Positions 44,877-53,587 of a stretch of 64,000 nucleotides of DNA are shown here, piece by piece. A program made the position numbers and the translations under genes. The stretch covers positions 2,418,001 through 2,482,000 of the forward strand of contig OZ244931.1 in assembly GCA_965222215.1 (NCBI GenBank), written 5' to 3'. Under the pieces are notes generated by a model. That model was not told the DNA's origin. It ran no database searches and saw nothing but the letters and a program-made list of their open reading frames with translations. Source of the DNA: JABJAG01 sp965222215. GTDB lineage: Bacteria > Pseudomonadota > Alphaproteobacteria > UBA6615. Within the stretch, counting starts at the first letter, position 1. Every line of letters begins with the position of its first letter.

Positions 44877-45293
44877 ATGGACGATTTCACGCGCGACGAC
44901 GCGCAACAGGTGATCGATACCGTCATGACGCCGTGGCTCGACGAGTTGCACATGCGCGTCGAGGAACTGACGGAGAACGGCGCGGTGGTCCGCCTGCCGT
45001 GGGACGCGCGGATTGCGCGCGACGGCGGGCTGATTACCGGGCAAGCGCTGATGTCCTTCGCGGACGCGGCGATGGTGGTGGTGATCTCGTCGGCCATCGG
45101 CGGGTTCCGGCGAATGGCGACCATCGACATGACCACGTCGTTCCTCGCGCCCGCGTTCAACACCGACGTCATCGCGCGCGGCGAGGTGCTGCGCCGTGGC
45201 AAACGCATGATCTACGGCCGGATCGACCTGGAAACCGCCGACAGCAGCGAACAGGTCGCGTTGATCCAGACGACCTGGACCTTGCTGGAATAG
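44877..45293 (+). CDS. PaaI-type hotdog thioesterase
   Basis: The protein has 138 residues: one hotdog domain with GGLITGQALMSFADAAMVV as the central helix and MATIDMTTSFLAPAFNTDV, then GEVLRRGKRMIYGRIDL. It hydrolyses acyl-CoA thioesters, often phenylacetyl-CoA intermediates or dead-end acyl-CoAs. It follows the crotonase by 30 bp and is convergent with a rhodanese gene with a gap of only 3 bp. No membrane segment is present. Confidence 0.88.
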   Translation: MDDFTRDDAQQVIDTVMTPWLDELHMRVEELTENGAVVRLPWDARIARDGGLITGQALMSFADAAMVVVISSAIGGFRRMATIDMTTSFLAPAFNTDVIARGEVLRRGKRMIYGRIDLETADSSEQVALIQTTWTLLE

Positions 45294-45296
45294 CGC

Positions 45297-45677
45297 CTAC
45301 TCGGTCGGGCCGTTCGCCTCTGCCCAGGCGGCCATGCCGCCGGCGATATGGCACACATCCTCGAACCCCATATCCACAAGCGTCTTGGCTGCGAGCGCCG
45401 AACGCCCGCCCGACGCGCAGAACAGGACCAGCCGGTCGCCCGACGAGAACACCGCGTCGTGCATGGGGCTGTCGGGGTCGGCCCGGAACTCAAGAAACCC
45501 GCGCGGCACATGGACCGAGCCGGCAATCGTGCCCTGGGCCCTTTCCTCGCCTTCGCGGATATCGATGAACGCGTAGCCGGATTCACCGTGTGCGGATATC
45601 GCATCCTGCACGGAGACCGTCTCGATCGCCGCGTTCGCCTCGGTGAGCATCTGCTTGAAGCCGTGTTTCAGTGCCAT
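45297..45677 (-). CDS. Rhodanese domain protein
   Basis: The protein has 126 residues with one rhodanese domain. FIDIREGEERAQGTIAGSVH is the N-terminal signature, and Cys87 in LFCASGGRSALAAKTL heads a canonical CxSGxR loop. ATG 45677 has AGGAAAC upstream. It lies 25 bp downstream of the ACMSD-type amidohydrolase gene and on its strand, so the two are probably one transcript. It is unrelated in context to the sulfite operon rhodanese at 16.7 kb. Confidence 0.92.
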   Translation of the reverse strand: MALKHGFKQMLTEANAAIETVSVQDAISAHGESGYAFIDIREGEERAQGTIAGSVHVPRGFLEFRADPDSPMHDAVFSSGDRLVLFCASGGRSALAAKTLVDMGFEDVCHIAGGMAAWAEANGPTE

Positions 45678-45702
45678 CGGATGTTTCCTGTCTCCGGGGT
45701 GT

Positions 45703-46728
45703 TCAGCCGATCCGCATGAGGTCCGCGGCGGTTGCGCCGAGGATCTTCTTGCGTTCGCCATCGCTGAGCTTGGTGGCGCTTTCGACGAAGGACACCGGCT
45801 CGAACTCCTGCATGTCGAACGGATAGTCCGTGCCCATCATCACCCGGTCGACCCCCACCATGTCGATCAGATATTCGAGTTGGTCGGGCCGGAAGACGAC
45901 CGTGTCGTAGTAAAGCTCGCGCAGGTACTCACTCGGCGGCCGTTCGATGGTCTTCCGCAGCTCGGGGCGGTATTCCCAGCTGTGATCCATGCGCCCGGCG
46001 TAGTACGGGAAATACCCGCCGCCGTGGGCGATGCAGATCTTGATGCCCTTGTGGCGGTCCAGCACGCCGCCAAAGATCAGATGGCTGATCGCGATCTGCT
46101 CCTCCAGCGGCTGACCGACGCAGTTGTGCATGAAAAACGGGCGCAGGCGCGCGCCGTCCGTGAACCCGAACGGGTGAAGGAACAGCGGCACGTCCAGCGC
46201 CACGGCTTCAGCGTAGATCGGATCGAACCGCCGGTCGGAAAGCTCCACCCCGTCGACATTGGACGAGATAATGAAGGCGCGGATGTCGAGCTCCTTCACC
46301 GCGCGGCGCATCTCCGTCACCGAAGCCGCCGCGTCCTGCATCGGCAGCGTCCCCATGGCGACGAACCGGTCCGGATCGCCCGCCACGAGCTTCGAGACAT
46401 CGTCGTTCTGCACCCGCGCCAGCTCGTTCCCCAGTTCGGGGTCGGTCCAGTAGAAGAACTGGATCGGCACGGGGCTGACCACCTGGATATCGACCCGGGT
46501 CTTGTCCATGTCTTCGGCGCGCGGCTTGAGATCGATCATTTTCGGCACGACCGCCGGAATCTGCTCGTTGTCGACGGCGATGGACGAGGGATGCGCAAAA
46601 AACATGTACGGATCGCGGTCCGGCGTGAGGATTTCCTCGGCCGAATAATGCTCGTCCATCAGCGCCTTCGCCGACGGCGAAAAGACATGCGCGTGCATGT
46701 CGATGGCGACGGTTCCGTTCGAAGCCAT
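45703..46728 (-). CDS. Amidohydrolase of the ACMSD family, copy 1
   Basis: The protein has 341 residues. It belongs to the amidohydrolase family with 2-amino-3-carboxymuconate-6-semialdehyde decarboxylase: metal ligands H12 and H14 in AIDMHAHVF, His in LFLHPFGF, His in IAHGGGYFPYYAGR and Asp in VMMGTDYPF. It decarboxylates or hydrolyses aromatic or muconate-type acids using one Zn. ATG 46728 has GGAGGGGGGAAAC upstream. It lies just after the terminator of the TRAP operon, on the same strand. A paralogue lies at 55784-56770. Confidence 0.88.
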   Translation of the reverse strand: MASNGTVAIDMHAHVFSPSAKALMDEHYSAEEILTPDRDPYMFFAHPSSIAVDNEQIPAVVPKMIDLKPRAEDMDKTRVDIQVVSPVPIQFFYWTDPELGNELARVQNDDVSKLVAGDPDRFVAMGTLPMQDAAASVTEMRRAVKELDIRAFIISSNVDGVELSDRRFDPIYAEAVALDVPLFLHPFGFTDGARLRPFFMHNCVGQPLEEQIAISHLIFGGVLDRHKGIKICIAHGGGYFPYYAGRMDHSWEYRPELRKTIERPPSEYLRELYYDTVVFRPDQLEYLIDMVGVDRVMMGTDYPFDMQEFEPVSFVESATKLSDGERKKILGATAADLMRIG

Positions 46729-46808
46729 GTTTCCCCCCTCCACTTGCATTGTTTCCGCCGCTTCGGGCGGCCGGTTGTGGAAAAAGCATAGCACCGCCCG
46801 GCAGATAC

Positions 46809-46839
46809 GAAAAAGGGCGGTGCCCGAAGCCACCGCCCT
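46809..46839 (-). terminator. Terminator of the TRAP operon with a UUCG tetraloop
   Basis: On the minus strand AGGGCGGTG (46839-46831) pairs with CACCGCCCT (46822-46814) around GC-TTCG-GG, and TTTTT follows. It lies 27 bp after the DctM stop. The C(UUCG)G core is shared with the terminator at 56.8 kb. Confidence 0.93.
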
Positions 46840-46865
46840 CTCAGAGTTTCGTATTCGGTCCGGCG

Positions 46866-48203
46866 CTAACTCCAGGCGCGCTTCAGGTCGACCAGGTACA
46901 GGGCGATGTCCGGGAAGATCATCACGAGGATCAGCACGAACAGCATAATCAGCGCGAACGGCGCCGCGCCGATGAAGATATCCGCGAGCGAAATATCCTT
47001 CTGCACGAGTGTCGACTTGATGACGTAGACCGCCAATCCGAGCGGCGGGGTCAGCAAGCCGATCTCGACCGCGATCACCGTCACCACGCCGAACCACACC
47101 AGGTTGACGTCAAACGGCGCGAGCACGACCAGGAACAGCGGCACGGCGATCAGCATGATCGATACCGAGTCGATGATGGTGCCCAGAATGATCAGGATGA
47201 CCACGTAAATGATCAGCAGCTCGACGAGGCCGAGTTCCATACTGCCGATCACCCTTCCGAGCTCGGTCGGCAGACCGGAGATGCCGAGCATACGGCTGTA
47301 CATGCTGGCCGCGATGATCAGGAACAGCAGGGTCGCGGTGATATGCCCCGTCTCGACGAGGATATTCCACATCTTCCGGAATGTGAGCTGCCTGCGCATG
47401 ATCGCGAACAGGAACGCCACGAACGCGCCCGCAGCACCCGCTTCCGTCGGTGTGTAGAGGCCGGCGTAGATGCCGCCGAGCACAACCAGAATCAGGATGG
47501 AGATCGGGATCATCTTCGCGATGAATTGCCCGAACGGCAGGCCTTCCTGGTCCCTGTGAGCGTCGAGCGCACCGGGCTCGGCCACGAGATTGGGAAAGCC
47601 GTAGGCCATGATGGCAATGAGCAAACAGAAGCTGAACGTCAGCAAGATGCCCGGACCGACGCCGGCAATGAAGAGGTCACCGACCGATTCCTCGGCGATC
47701 AACGCAAAGACGATCAGCAGGATCGACGGCGGGATCAGCATGCCGAGCACGGACGAGCCCGCCACGGTACCGACGGCGAACCGGCCCTTGTAGCCGTAGC
47801 GCAGCATTTCCGGCACCGAGATGCGGGTGAACACCGTCGCCGAGGCGATCGAGACACCGGTGATCGCGGCGAAGATCATGTTCGCGATCACGGTCGCCAT
47901 GCCAAGGCCGCCGCGCACCTTGCGCAACATACTGTTGGCGATGTCATAAGTATCGCGCCCCATCCCGGCCGCGCTCACCAATAGTCCCATGAGCACAAAC
48001 AGCGGTATGACGCCGAACAGGAAGTCCGCGACGGTTTTGGCGGATGTCAGCCACAACAGGCTGATGGCGATCTTGACGTTGCCCTTGATGAGCCAGACGC
48101 CCACGAAGGAAATCAGCGCGAGCACCACGGGGACGTGCATGCCGATATAGATCAGCAGCAACATCGCGATGATGGAGATAATCCCGATCTCGAAACCGCT
48201 CAT
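46866..48203 (-). CDS. dctM: TRAP transporter large permease (DctM)
   Basis: The protein has 445 residues with about 12 membrane helices: GIISIIAMLLLIYIGMHVPV at the start, the motif FGVIPLFVLMGLLVSAAG, SASATVFTRISVPEM (here ASATVF), and LGMLIPPSILLIVFALIAEES. It is the channel subunit of a tripartite ATP-independent periplasmic transporter for organic acids. Its ATG overlaps the DctQ stop (ATGA). A terminator follows the stop. The two binding protein genes lie upstream of DctQ. Confidence 0.95.
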   Translation of the reverse strand: MSGFEIGIISIIAMLLLIYIGMHVPVVLALISFVGVWLIKGNVKIAISLLWLTSAKTVADFLFGVIPLFVLMGLLVSAAGMGRDTYDIANSMLRKVRGGLGMATVIANMIFAAITGVSIASATVFTRISVPEMLRYGYKGRFAVGTVAGSSVLGMLIPPSILLIVFALIAEESVGDLFIAGVGPGILLTFSFCLLIAIMAYGFPNLVAEPGALDAHRDQEGLPFGQFIAKMIPISILILVVLGGIYAGLYTPTEAGAAGAFVAFLFAIMRRQLTFRKMWNILVETGHITATLLFLIIAASMYSRMLGISGLPTELGRVIGSMELGLVELLIIYVVILIILGTIIDSVSIMLIAVPLFLVVLAPFDVNLVWFGVVTVIAVEIGLLTPPLGLAVYVIKSTLVQKDISLADIFIGAAPFALIMLFVLILVMIFPDIALYLVDLKRAWS

Positions 48204-48790
48204 TTCAGAGACTCCTCGACGGCTTCGGCTTCGACATCCACCGCCGCTTCATGCTCGAGAGGCGGGAGCCCGAACATGCCGCGGACATTGTCGAGCGCCA
48301 TCAGGGCGAACTGCAGGCCGAGCATGGCGCAACCGACCACGAGAACCAGTCGCTGCGGCCATTCCGGGAACGTGAACACGCCCGTATTGCCGACAAAGTG
48401 TCCGCCCTCATAGGCCTGGATCCACTTCGGCCAACCGCCGATCACGATGGCGAGCATCAGCCCGACACCGGCGAGATGGAATAGAATACCGAGGAAATTC
48501 CCGAACCCCGGCCACTTGGCCAGGATGCGGCCGTAAAACGCATCCGATCGGGTAATTCGGCCGACCTTCAGCGTATGCGCAAGCTGCAGGTAGAGGATCG
48601 TGACAATCGATATTTCCACAATCTCGGTAACGCCGCTGATCGGTGCGCCGAACACGAATCGCATGGTGATATCGACAGTGACGATGATCATCAGGACGAA
48701 TATCCATCCCGATGCCAGGGCGTTGCTGATCAGGACAATCCAGTCGAATATTCGACGGAGGAGGTCCAGGGGTGCAATGATTGCGCTCAA
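48200..48790 (-). CDS. dctQ: TRAP transporter small permease (DctQ)
   Basis: The protein has 196 residues with four membrane helices, opening ISNALASGWIFVLMIIVTVD and the conserved FGAPISGVTEIVE loop. It couples the binding protein to DctM. The best start is TTG 48790; there is no ATG before the first helix and no clear ribosome site. A stem-loop at 48800-48823 lies just before the start, so its translation may be limited relative to the binding proteins, as is usual for TRAP operons. It is coupled to DctM by ATGA. Confidence 0.88.
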   Translation of the reverse strand: MSAIIAPLDLLRRIFDWIVLISNALASGWIFVLMIIVTVDITMRFVFGAPISGVTEIVEISIVTILYLQLAHTLKVGRITRSDAFYGRILAKWPGFGNFLGILFHLAGVGLMLAIVIGGWPKWIQAYEGGHFVGNTGVFTFPEWPQRLVLVVGCAMLGLQFALMALDNVRGMFGLPPLEHEAAVDVEAEAVEESLK

Positions 48791-48799
48791 TGGAAATCG

Positions 48800-48823
48800 G
48801 GGAGCCGCCTTTCGACGGCTCCC
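48800..48823 (-). promoter_or_regulatory. Intercistronic stem-loop between binding protein 1 and DctQ
   Basis: GGGAGCCG (48800-48807) and CGGCTCCC (48816-48823) form an 8-bp perfect stem with an 8-base loop. No T tract follows on the minus strand. It lies 48 bp after the binding protein stop and 9 bp before the DctQ TTG, well placed to protect the upstream mRNA and lower permease synthesis. Confidence 0.75.
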
Positions 48824-48871
48824 TCCCTATTTCGAATTGGAAGTCACAAGGACGACCGATCGCGACGGCGA

Positions 48872-49963
48872 CTAGTCACGATCCCAGTGGCGAGCGATGG
48901 GCTGGTTGTTCGCCCGCATCTCGTCCATCCATGCCTTCAGGATTTCCGTGCCCGGCTGACCGGCCGCGTTCCGCTCCTCGGCCCACTGCTTGCCAAGCGG
49001 CGGCAGGGCCTGGGCCCAGGCATTCCGCTCTTCGGTAGAGGCCTTGGTGACCTTTGTGCCGAATTCCGCCTCGCAACGGGCAAGACCGGACTTCGCACCC
49101 TCATTCACACGCTTCACGTTTTCGGTCACCCAGGCCTTGGTGGCCGCCTGAGCCGCAAGCTGAACTTCTTCCGGGAGGGTTTCCCAGACGTCCTTGTTGT
49201 AGTTCAGCGAGAAGCCGTTCACGCCACCAAGGGTCGCGTCGTAAGCAAACGGCGCCGGCTCACAAAGCTTGAACGCGCCGGCACCCTGACGCCACACGAT
49301 CATGGCTTCATAGATGCCCGTGCTCAGGCTGTTGTAGGCGTCGGCAAGGTTGGTCTGCACACCGGCGGCACCGATCGCCAGAACCCACGGAAGGTTCGGA
49401 CCTGCCGCACCGACCTTGAGACCTTTGACCTGATCAAGACCGGTAATCTGCTTGGCCGACCAGAGCATGTAGTTGTCGACGGCACCCGTCGGCGCAAGCG
49501 CGATCTGGTTGAACTCGTTGATCCAGGTCGACGAATACTGCGGGAAATTGTCGACCATCTTCTGGGTCGTGGCCGAGATCAGCGCGATGTTATCGCTCGT
49601 GAAGGGCGTCTTGAACGAGACGTCGTAGAGCGGAACCTTGTCGGCGTGGAAGGCAGTTACAATAACGCCCATATCGCCGAGGCCGGTTTCGACACCTTCG
49701 AGCTCACCGCGCGGCTTCACGATCTGGCCGCTGATGCCCTTGTTCCAGTTGATCTTGTAGTTACCGGTCTTCGCGAGTTCCGCGTCGACAGCCGGCATGT
49801 ACGCATCGACCAGCGAGCCGATCCAGGTTGCCGGCGGCGGATAACCCGAGATCGCCGTCAGGTTGATGGTTTCCTGTGCGCTGGCCGGAGCTGTCGCAGC
49901 AACCGTTGCGGTCGCAGCGGCGGCAATCGCCAGCATGGTGGTTTTTGAAACTTTGTTGGGCAC
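48872..49963 (-). CDS. TRAP transporter solute-binding protein, copy 1 (DctP-like)
   Basis: The protein has 363 residues: a signal peptide (about 1-26, ending PASAQETI), then a two-lobed periplasmic binding protein with TAISGYPPPATWIGSLVDAY, GELEGVETGLGDMGVIVTAFH and VGAAGPNLPWVLAIGAAGVQ. Two Cys (FKLCEPAP, LARCEAEF) could pair. The start is GTG 49963 with GGGAGG upstream. Its sequence is close to the gene just upstream, both ending NQPI(A/E)RHWDR, so they arose by tandem duplication. The ligand is unknown. Confidence 0.92.
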   Translation of the reverse strand: MPNKVSKTTMLAIAAAATATVAATAPASAQETINLTAISGYPPPATWIGSLVDAYMPAVDAELAKTGNYKINWNKGISGQIVKPRGELEGVETGLGDMGVIVTAFHADKVPLYDVSFKTPFTSDNIALISATTQKMVDNFPQYSSTWINEFNQIALAPTGAVDNYMLWSAKQITGLDQVKGLKVGAAGPNLPWVLAIGAAGVQTNLADAYNSLSTGIYEAMIVWRQGAGAFKLCEPAPFAYDATLGGVNGFSLNYNKDVWETLPEEVQLAAQAATKAWVTENVKRVNEGAKSGLARCEAEFGTKVTKASTEERNAWAQALPPLGKQWAEERNAAGQPGTEILKAWMDEMRANNQPIARHWDRD

Positions 49964-50105
49964 GTTTTCCTCCCTGTGCTCAATTATAATTATTCTCCCG
50001 AATGGACCATTGCCCATTCAGGGCTTTAGTTCAATTGATCAGAATCCCCGACACGGTCGAAATTTCGTGATCGGCCATGCGACCTCCCTCGCATGGAACG
50101 AACGA

Positions 50106-50134
50106 CGGGGCGCAGTTCAGTAGCCTGCGCCCCG
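50106..50134 (-). promoter_or_regulatory. Intercistronic stem-loop after binding protein 2
   Basis: CGGGGCGCAG (50106-50115) and CTGCGCCCCG (50125-50134) form a perfect 10-bp stem with a 9-base loop. It lies 24 bp after the stop of binding protein 2 and has no T tract, so it is likely an mRNA-stabilising or partial attenuation element and not a full terminator. Confidence 0.75.
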
Positions 50135-50158
50135 CCGAACTCATAGCCTTCCGCGGGC

Positions 50159-51250
50159 TTACTCGCGATCCCAGTGGCGTTCGATAGGCTGGTTGGCCGC
50201 GCGCATCGCGTCCATATAGGCGCTGAGAACCTGCTTGCCGGGAATGCCCTGGCTTTCGAGATCCTCGGCCCACTCCTTGGCCGCATTGTTGAGAGCCATG
50301 GCCCATTTGGTGCGATCGGCCGCAGGCAGTACGGTCACTTCGGATCCGAACTCGGCCTTACATTTCTCGATACCCTTCGAAGCGCCATTGACCACGAAGT
50401 CGGTCGCAGCCTTCTGGTGGGCCGCTGAAGCCGTTTTGAGTGCATTCCGCACTTCTTCGGGCAGGCTGTCCCAGACATCGCGGTTGACCGAGATGTTGTG
50501 CGACTGCACCGCGCCAAGGTTACCATCGAGGAAGAACGGTGCCGGCTCACAGAGCTTGAAACCGCCAGCCGCTTCGGCCCAGAAGATACCGCCTTCGTAG
50601 ATGCCAGTGGTCATGCTGTTGTAGGCGTCCGCAAGATTGGTCTGCACGCCCGCAGCCCCCAGTGCGGTGACCCAGGGGAGATTCGCCCCGGCTGCACCGA
50701 GTTTCTTGCCCTGGAAGTCTTCCAGCGTCGTGATCTTCTTCGCCGACAGGACCATGTAGTCGTCGACGGCACCGGTGTTCACGAGATTGACCTGATTGAA
50801 CTTCTCCCAGCCTTTGGCGAATGCCGGAATCCGTTCTTCGAGCCCGTCGATCGTCTTGACCACGAGCCCCAGGTCGCTTGAGACGAACGGCGTAACGAAG
50901 GTCAGCTTGTACAGCGGAATCTTGTCCGGATGGAAAGCCGTCACGACCGTGCCGAGATCACCGAGACCGGTTTCGATCCCTTCGAGTTCGCCGCGCGGCT
51001 TGACGATCTGGCCGCTCACGCCTTCGTTCCAGTTGATCTTGTAGTTGCCTGTCTTGGCCAGTTCCGCGTTGACGGCTGGCATGTAAACTTCGACCAGCGC
51101 CTTGACCCAGGACGCCACCGGCGGATAGCCGGAAATGGCAGTCAGATTGATAGTTTCCTGCGCGGTGGCCGGCGATGTCGCGGCGACCGTGGCACTGACG
51201 GCCGCGGCGACGGCTAAAGTCGCCGTTTTCGAGAGTTTGTTAGATGGCAT
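50159..51250 (-). CDS. TRAP transporter solute-binding protein, copy 2 (DctP-like, first in operon)
   Basis: The protein has 363 residues, the same length as its downstream paralogue. A signal peptide (about 1-26, ending PATAQETI) is followed by TAISGYPPVASWVKALVEVY, GELEGIETGLGDLGTVVTAFH and LGAAGANLPWVTALGAAGVQ. The two Cys (FKLCEPAP, IEKCKAEF) are conserved. The ligand-lining part between about 120 and 270 differs most from copy 1. GGAGGAAG precedes ATG 51250. It is the first gene of the TRAP operon, divergent from HyuA set 2, with a palindromic operator candidate in the shared promoter region. Confidence 0.92.
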   Translation of the reverse strand: MPSNKLSKTATLAVAAAVSATVAATSPATAQETINLTAISGYPPVASWVKALVEVYMPAVNAELAKTGNYKINWNEGVSGQIVKPRGELEGIETGLGDLGTVVTAFHPDKIPLYKLTFVTPFVSSDLGLVVKTIDGLEERIPAFAKGWEKFNQVNLVNTGAVDDYMVLSAKKITTLEDFQGKKLGAAGANLPWVTALGAAGVQTNLADAYNSMTTGIYEGGIFWAEAAGGFKLCEPAPFFLDGNLGAVQSHNISVNRDVWDSLPEEVRNALKTASAAHQKAATDFVVNGASKGIEKCKAEFGSEVTVLPAADRTKWAMALNNAAKEWAEDLESQGIPGKQVLSAYMDAMRAANQPIERHWDRE

Positions 51251-51289
51251 TTCGCTTCCTCCACTTAGAACAGTTAGCCCACTTACGTT

Positions 51290-51305
51290 TTTCACGTATG
51301 TGAAA
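51290..51305. promoter_or_regulatory. Palindromic operator candidate, TRAP/HyuA2 divergent promoter
   Basis: TTTCAC-GTAT-GTGAAA is a perfect 6-4-6 inverted repeat, 39 bp upstream of binding protein 2 and 137 bp upstream of HyuA set 2. A near-identical site is at 57841-57856. The rest of the 192-bp intergenic region is AT-rich and probably holds both promoters, but I cannot assign -35/-10 boxes with confidence. Confidence 0.65.
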
Positions 51306-51442
51306 GCCTTTTTTGTATCGCGATGATCGCATGGTGCTGCGAAGCATCGGAAGCGTCAAGCGAAGTGATCTACAACACAGTCATGTCGGCATCTCATGAA
51401 TGATTTAAATCGGTTTGACTTTGATCCCTGTCACGCGAACAA

Positions 51443-53587
51443 ATGGTCGTCATGGCGCACCTGGACCCGATTGAGAAGTTGCGGATCGGTATCGATATCG
51501 GCGGCACGTTCACGGACTGCGTGATCCTGTTCCGGACGGGCGAGCGTCTCACCACGAAGTCGCTCACAACACCCGACGATCCAGGCCAGGGCGTTATCGA
51601 CTGCCTCGAGATCGCCGCTGAGCGTCTCGGTGTCGGCTTGCCGGCGATGCTGGCGCAAACGATGACGTTCGTGCACGGCACAACGGTCGGGACGAACGCG
51701 CTGGCTCAGCGCCGCGGCGCGCGCACGGGGCTGCTGATGACCCGGGGCCATGAAGAGACGGTGACCATCGGCCGGGTCAAACAGAAGATCACCGGTCTCT
51801 CCGAACGGCAGAAGACCCACATCACCCACCTGTCGAAGGCCGACCCGCCGATCGTTGCGCCGGAAGATATTCGCGCCGTCACGGAACGGATCGACGCGGG
51901 CGGCAACATCGTCGTGCCTCTGGATATGGACGATGTCGCGCGCAGCGTCGACGACCTTGTCGCCGGCGGCGTCGAGGCGCTGGCCGTCTGCCTGTTGTGG
52001 TCCTTCGCGCACCCGGAACACGAAGCCCGCATCGCCGAATACGTCCGCGCGAACCATCCCGACCTGTTCCTGTCGGTGTCGAGCGAGGTCGCGCCGCTGA
52101 TCGGCGAGTACGAACGCGCCGTCTCGACAATCTTCAACTCCTATATCGGGCCGACGGTCGGGGATTATCTCAAGCGGCTGGAGACACGGCTCGCCGAAAA
52201 CGGCATGACCTGTTCACTGCTGGTCATGCAGACCCATGGCGGCCTCTCGACCGTGGACGCCGTGCGCCACCGGCCCCTGCTGACGGTCGACTCGGGTCCG
52301 GCCGGCGGCGTGCTCGGCGGACGGCATTTTATCGACCTGATCGGCGAACAGGACATCGTCTGCGCCGATGTCGGCGGCACGACCTTCGATGTCGGACTGA
52401 TCTTCCAGAACCGCGTCCAGATGGACCCGCTGCCGGTAATCGACCGCTACGCCTATCTGACGCCGAAGATTTACGTGAAGTCGATCGGCGCGGGCGGCGG
52501 TTCCATCGCATGGGTGGACGCCGGGGGTACCTTGCGCGTCGGCCCGCACAGCGCCGGCGCCTTTCCGGGGCCGGCCTGCTACGGCCGCGGGGGCACGCAG
52601 CCGACTGTGACCGATGCGCACGTTGTTCTCGGCTATCTGGACCCCGACCACCCGCTGGGCGGCACGGTCGCGCTGGACAAGGCGGCGGCCGAAGCGGCGC
52701 TGGCAACGGTCGCCGAACCCCTCGGCATGAAAGTCGACGAACTCGCGGCGGGAATCGCGGAAATATCGGCGGCCCAGATGGCCGACCTGATGCGAAAGGT
52801 GACGGTCGAGCGCGGCCTCGACCCGCGCGGCTTTACTGTCTTCGCCTATGGCGGCGCCGGCCCGGTGTTCGCGCCGTTCATCGCCCGACAAATCGGCGCA
52901 AAAACAGCTTACGTTCCGGCGGACTCCGGTATGTTTTCGGCGTTGGGGATGCTGACCACCGATCTCGTCTTCTCGGAGGAACGCACCGCCGTCGCTTCCC
53001 CACCGCTCGATGCAGGCGAACTGGACAGCCTGAACACGCTGCTGGAAACACTGGCCGGACGCGTCCGCGCGCGCTTCGGTGACGAAGGGTTCGACACCGG
53101 CGACATCGAATTCCGCCGCACCGTCGAGATGCGGTTCCGGCTGCAGGTTCACCAACTCGAGATCGACCTGCCGGAAGATGACATCACTGCCGCGGATATC
53201 GAGAAGCTGGCCAAGAAATTCATCGACACCTACGAACAGACCTACGGCGAGAACAGCGCCTATCCCGAAGCGGGCATGGAACTGGTGAACTATCGCGTTA
53301 CCGGCACCGTCGCCCTCGAACGCCCCGAGCTTGCGCAGTCAGCCGCCGCGAAGAGCGAAGGCGGTTCGCAAACCGGCTCGCGCCCGGTCTGCTTCTCGGC
53401 GCGCGACGGGTACACCGAGACCGCAGTTTACGCAGGCGAACGGATACGGCCGGGACAGTCGCTCGAGGGCCCCGCGATCATCCAACGCTTCGGCGACACG
53501 GTTGTCCTGCCCCCGAACACCCGGGCCGACATGGACCGGCACGGCGGCCTTGTCGTCACACTGGATAGCCAGGGACAGGCGCGATGA
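51443..53587 (+). CDS. Hydantoinase A/ketone-carboxylase-type subunit (HyuA, set 2)
   Basis: The protein has 714 residues and the HyuA ATPase core: IGIDIGGTFTDCVILFRTGE, VHGTTVGTNALAQRRG, LTVDSGPAGGVLGGRHF, ADVGGTTFDVGLIFQNRVQ, IGAGGGSIAWVDAGG and a late GGAGPVFAPFIARQIGAK. Members include hydantoinases, 5-oxoprolinase and the ATP-hydrolysing subunits of acetone and acetophenone carboxylase. ATG 51443 is used; ATG 51452 is equally possible, as neither has a clear ribosome site. It overlaps HyuB set 2 by 4 bp. It is only distantly similar to HyuA set 1. Confidence 0.9.
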   Translation: MVVMAHLDPIEKLRIGIDIGGTFTDCVILFRTGERLTTKSLTTPDDPGQGVIDCLEIAAERLGVGLPAMLAQTMTFVHGTTVGTNALAQRRGARTGLLMTRGHEETVTIGRVKQKITGLSERQKTHITHLSKADPPIVAPEDIRAVTERIDAGGNIVVPLDMDDVARSVDDLVAGGVEALAVCLLWSFAHPEHEARIAEYVRANHPDLFLSVSSEVAPLIGEYERAVSTIFNSYIGPTVGDYLKRLETRLAENGMTCSLLVMQTHGGLSTVDAVRHRPLLTVDSGPAGGVLGGRHFIDLIGEQDIVCADVGGTTFDVGLIFQNRVQMDPLPVIDRYAYLTPKIYVKSIGAGGGSIAWVDAGGTLRVGPHSAGAFPGPACYGRGGTQPTVTDAHVVLGYLDPDHPLGGTVALDKAAAEAALATVAEPLGMKVDELAAGIAEISAAQMADLMRKVTVERGLDPRGFTVFAYGGAGPVFAPFIARQIGAKTAYVPADSGMFSALGMLTTDLVFSEERTAVASPPLDAGELDSLNTLLETLAGRVRARFGDEGFDTGDIEFRRTVEMRFRLQVHQLEIDLPEDDITAADIEKLAKKFIDTYEQTYGENSAYPEAGMELVNYRVTGTVALERPELAQSAAAKSEGGSQTGSRPVCFSARDGYTETAVYAGERIRPGQSLEGPAIIQRFGDTVVLPPNTRADMDRHGGLVVTLDSQGQAR

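Noticed and set aside
51290..51305. Palindrome read as a CRP/FNR-type site
   Set aside because: CRP sites are TGTGA-N6-TCACA. Here the half-sites point the other way, and the spacing is 4.
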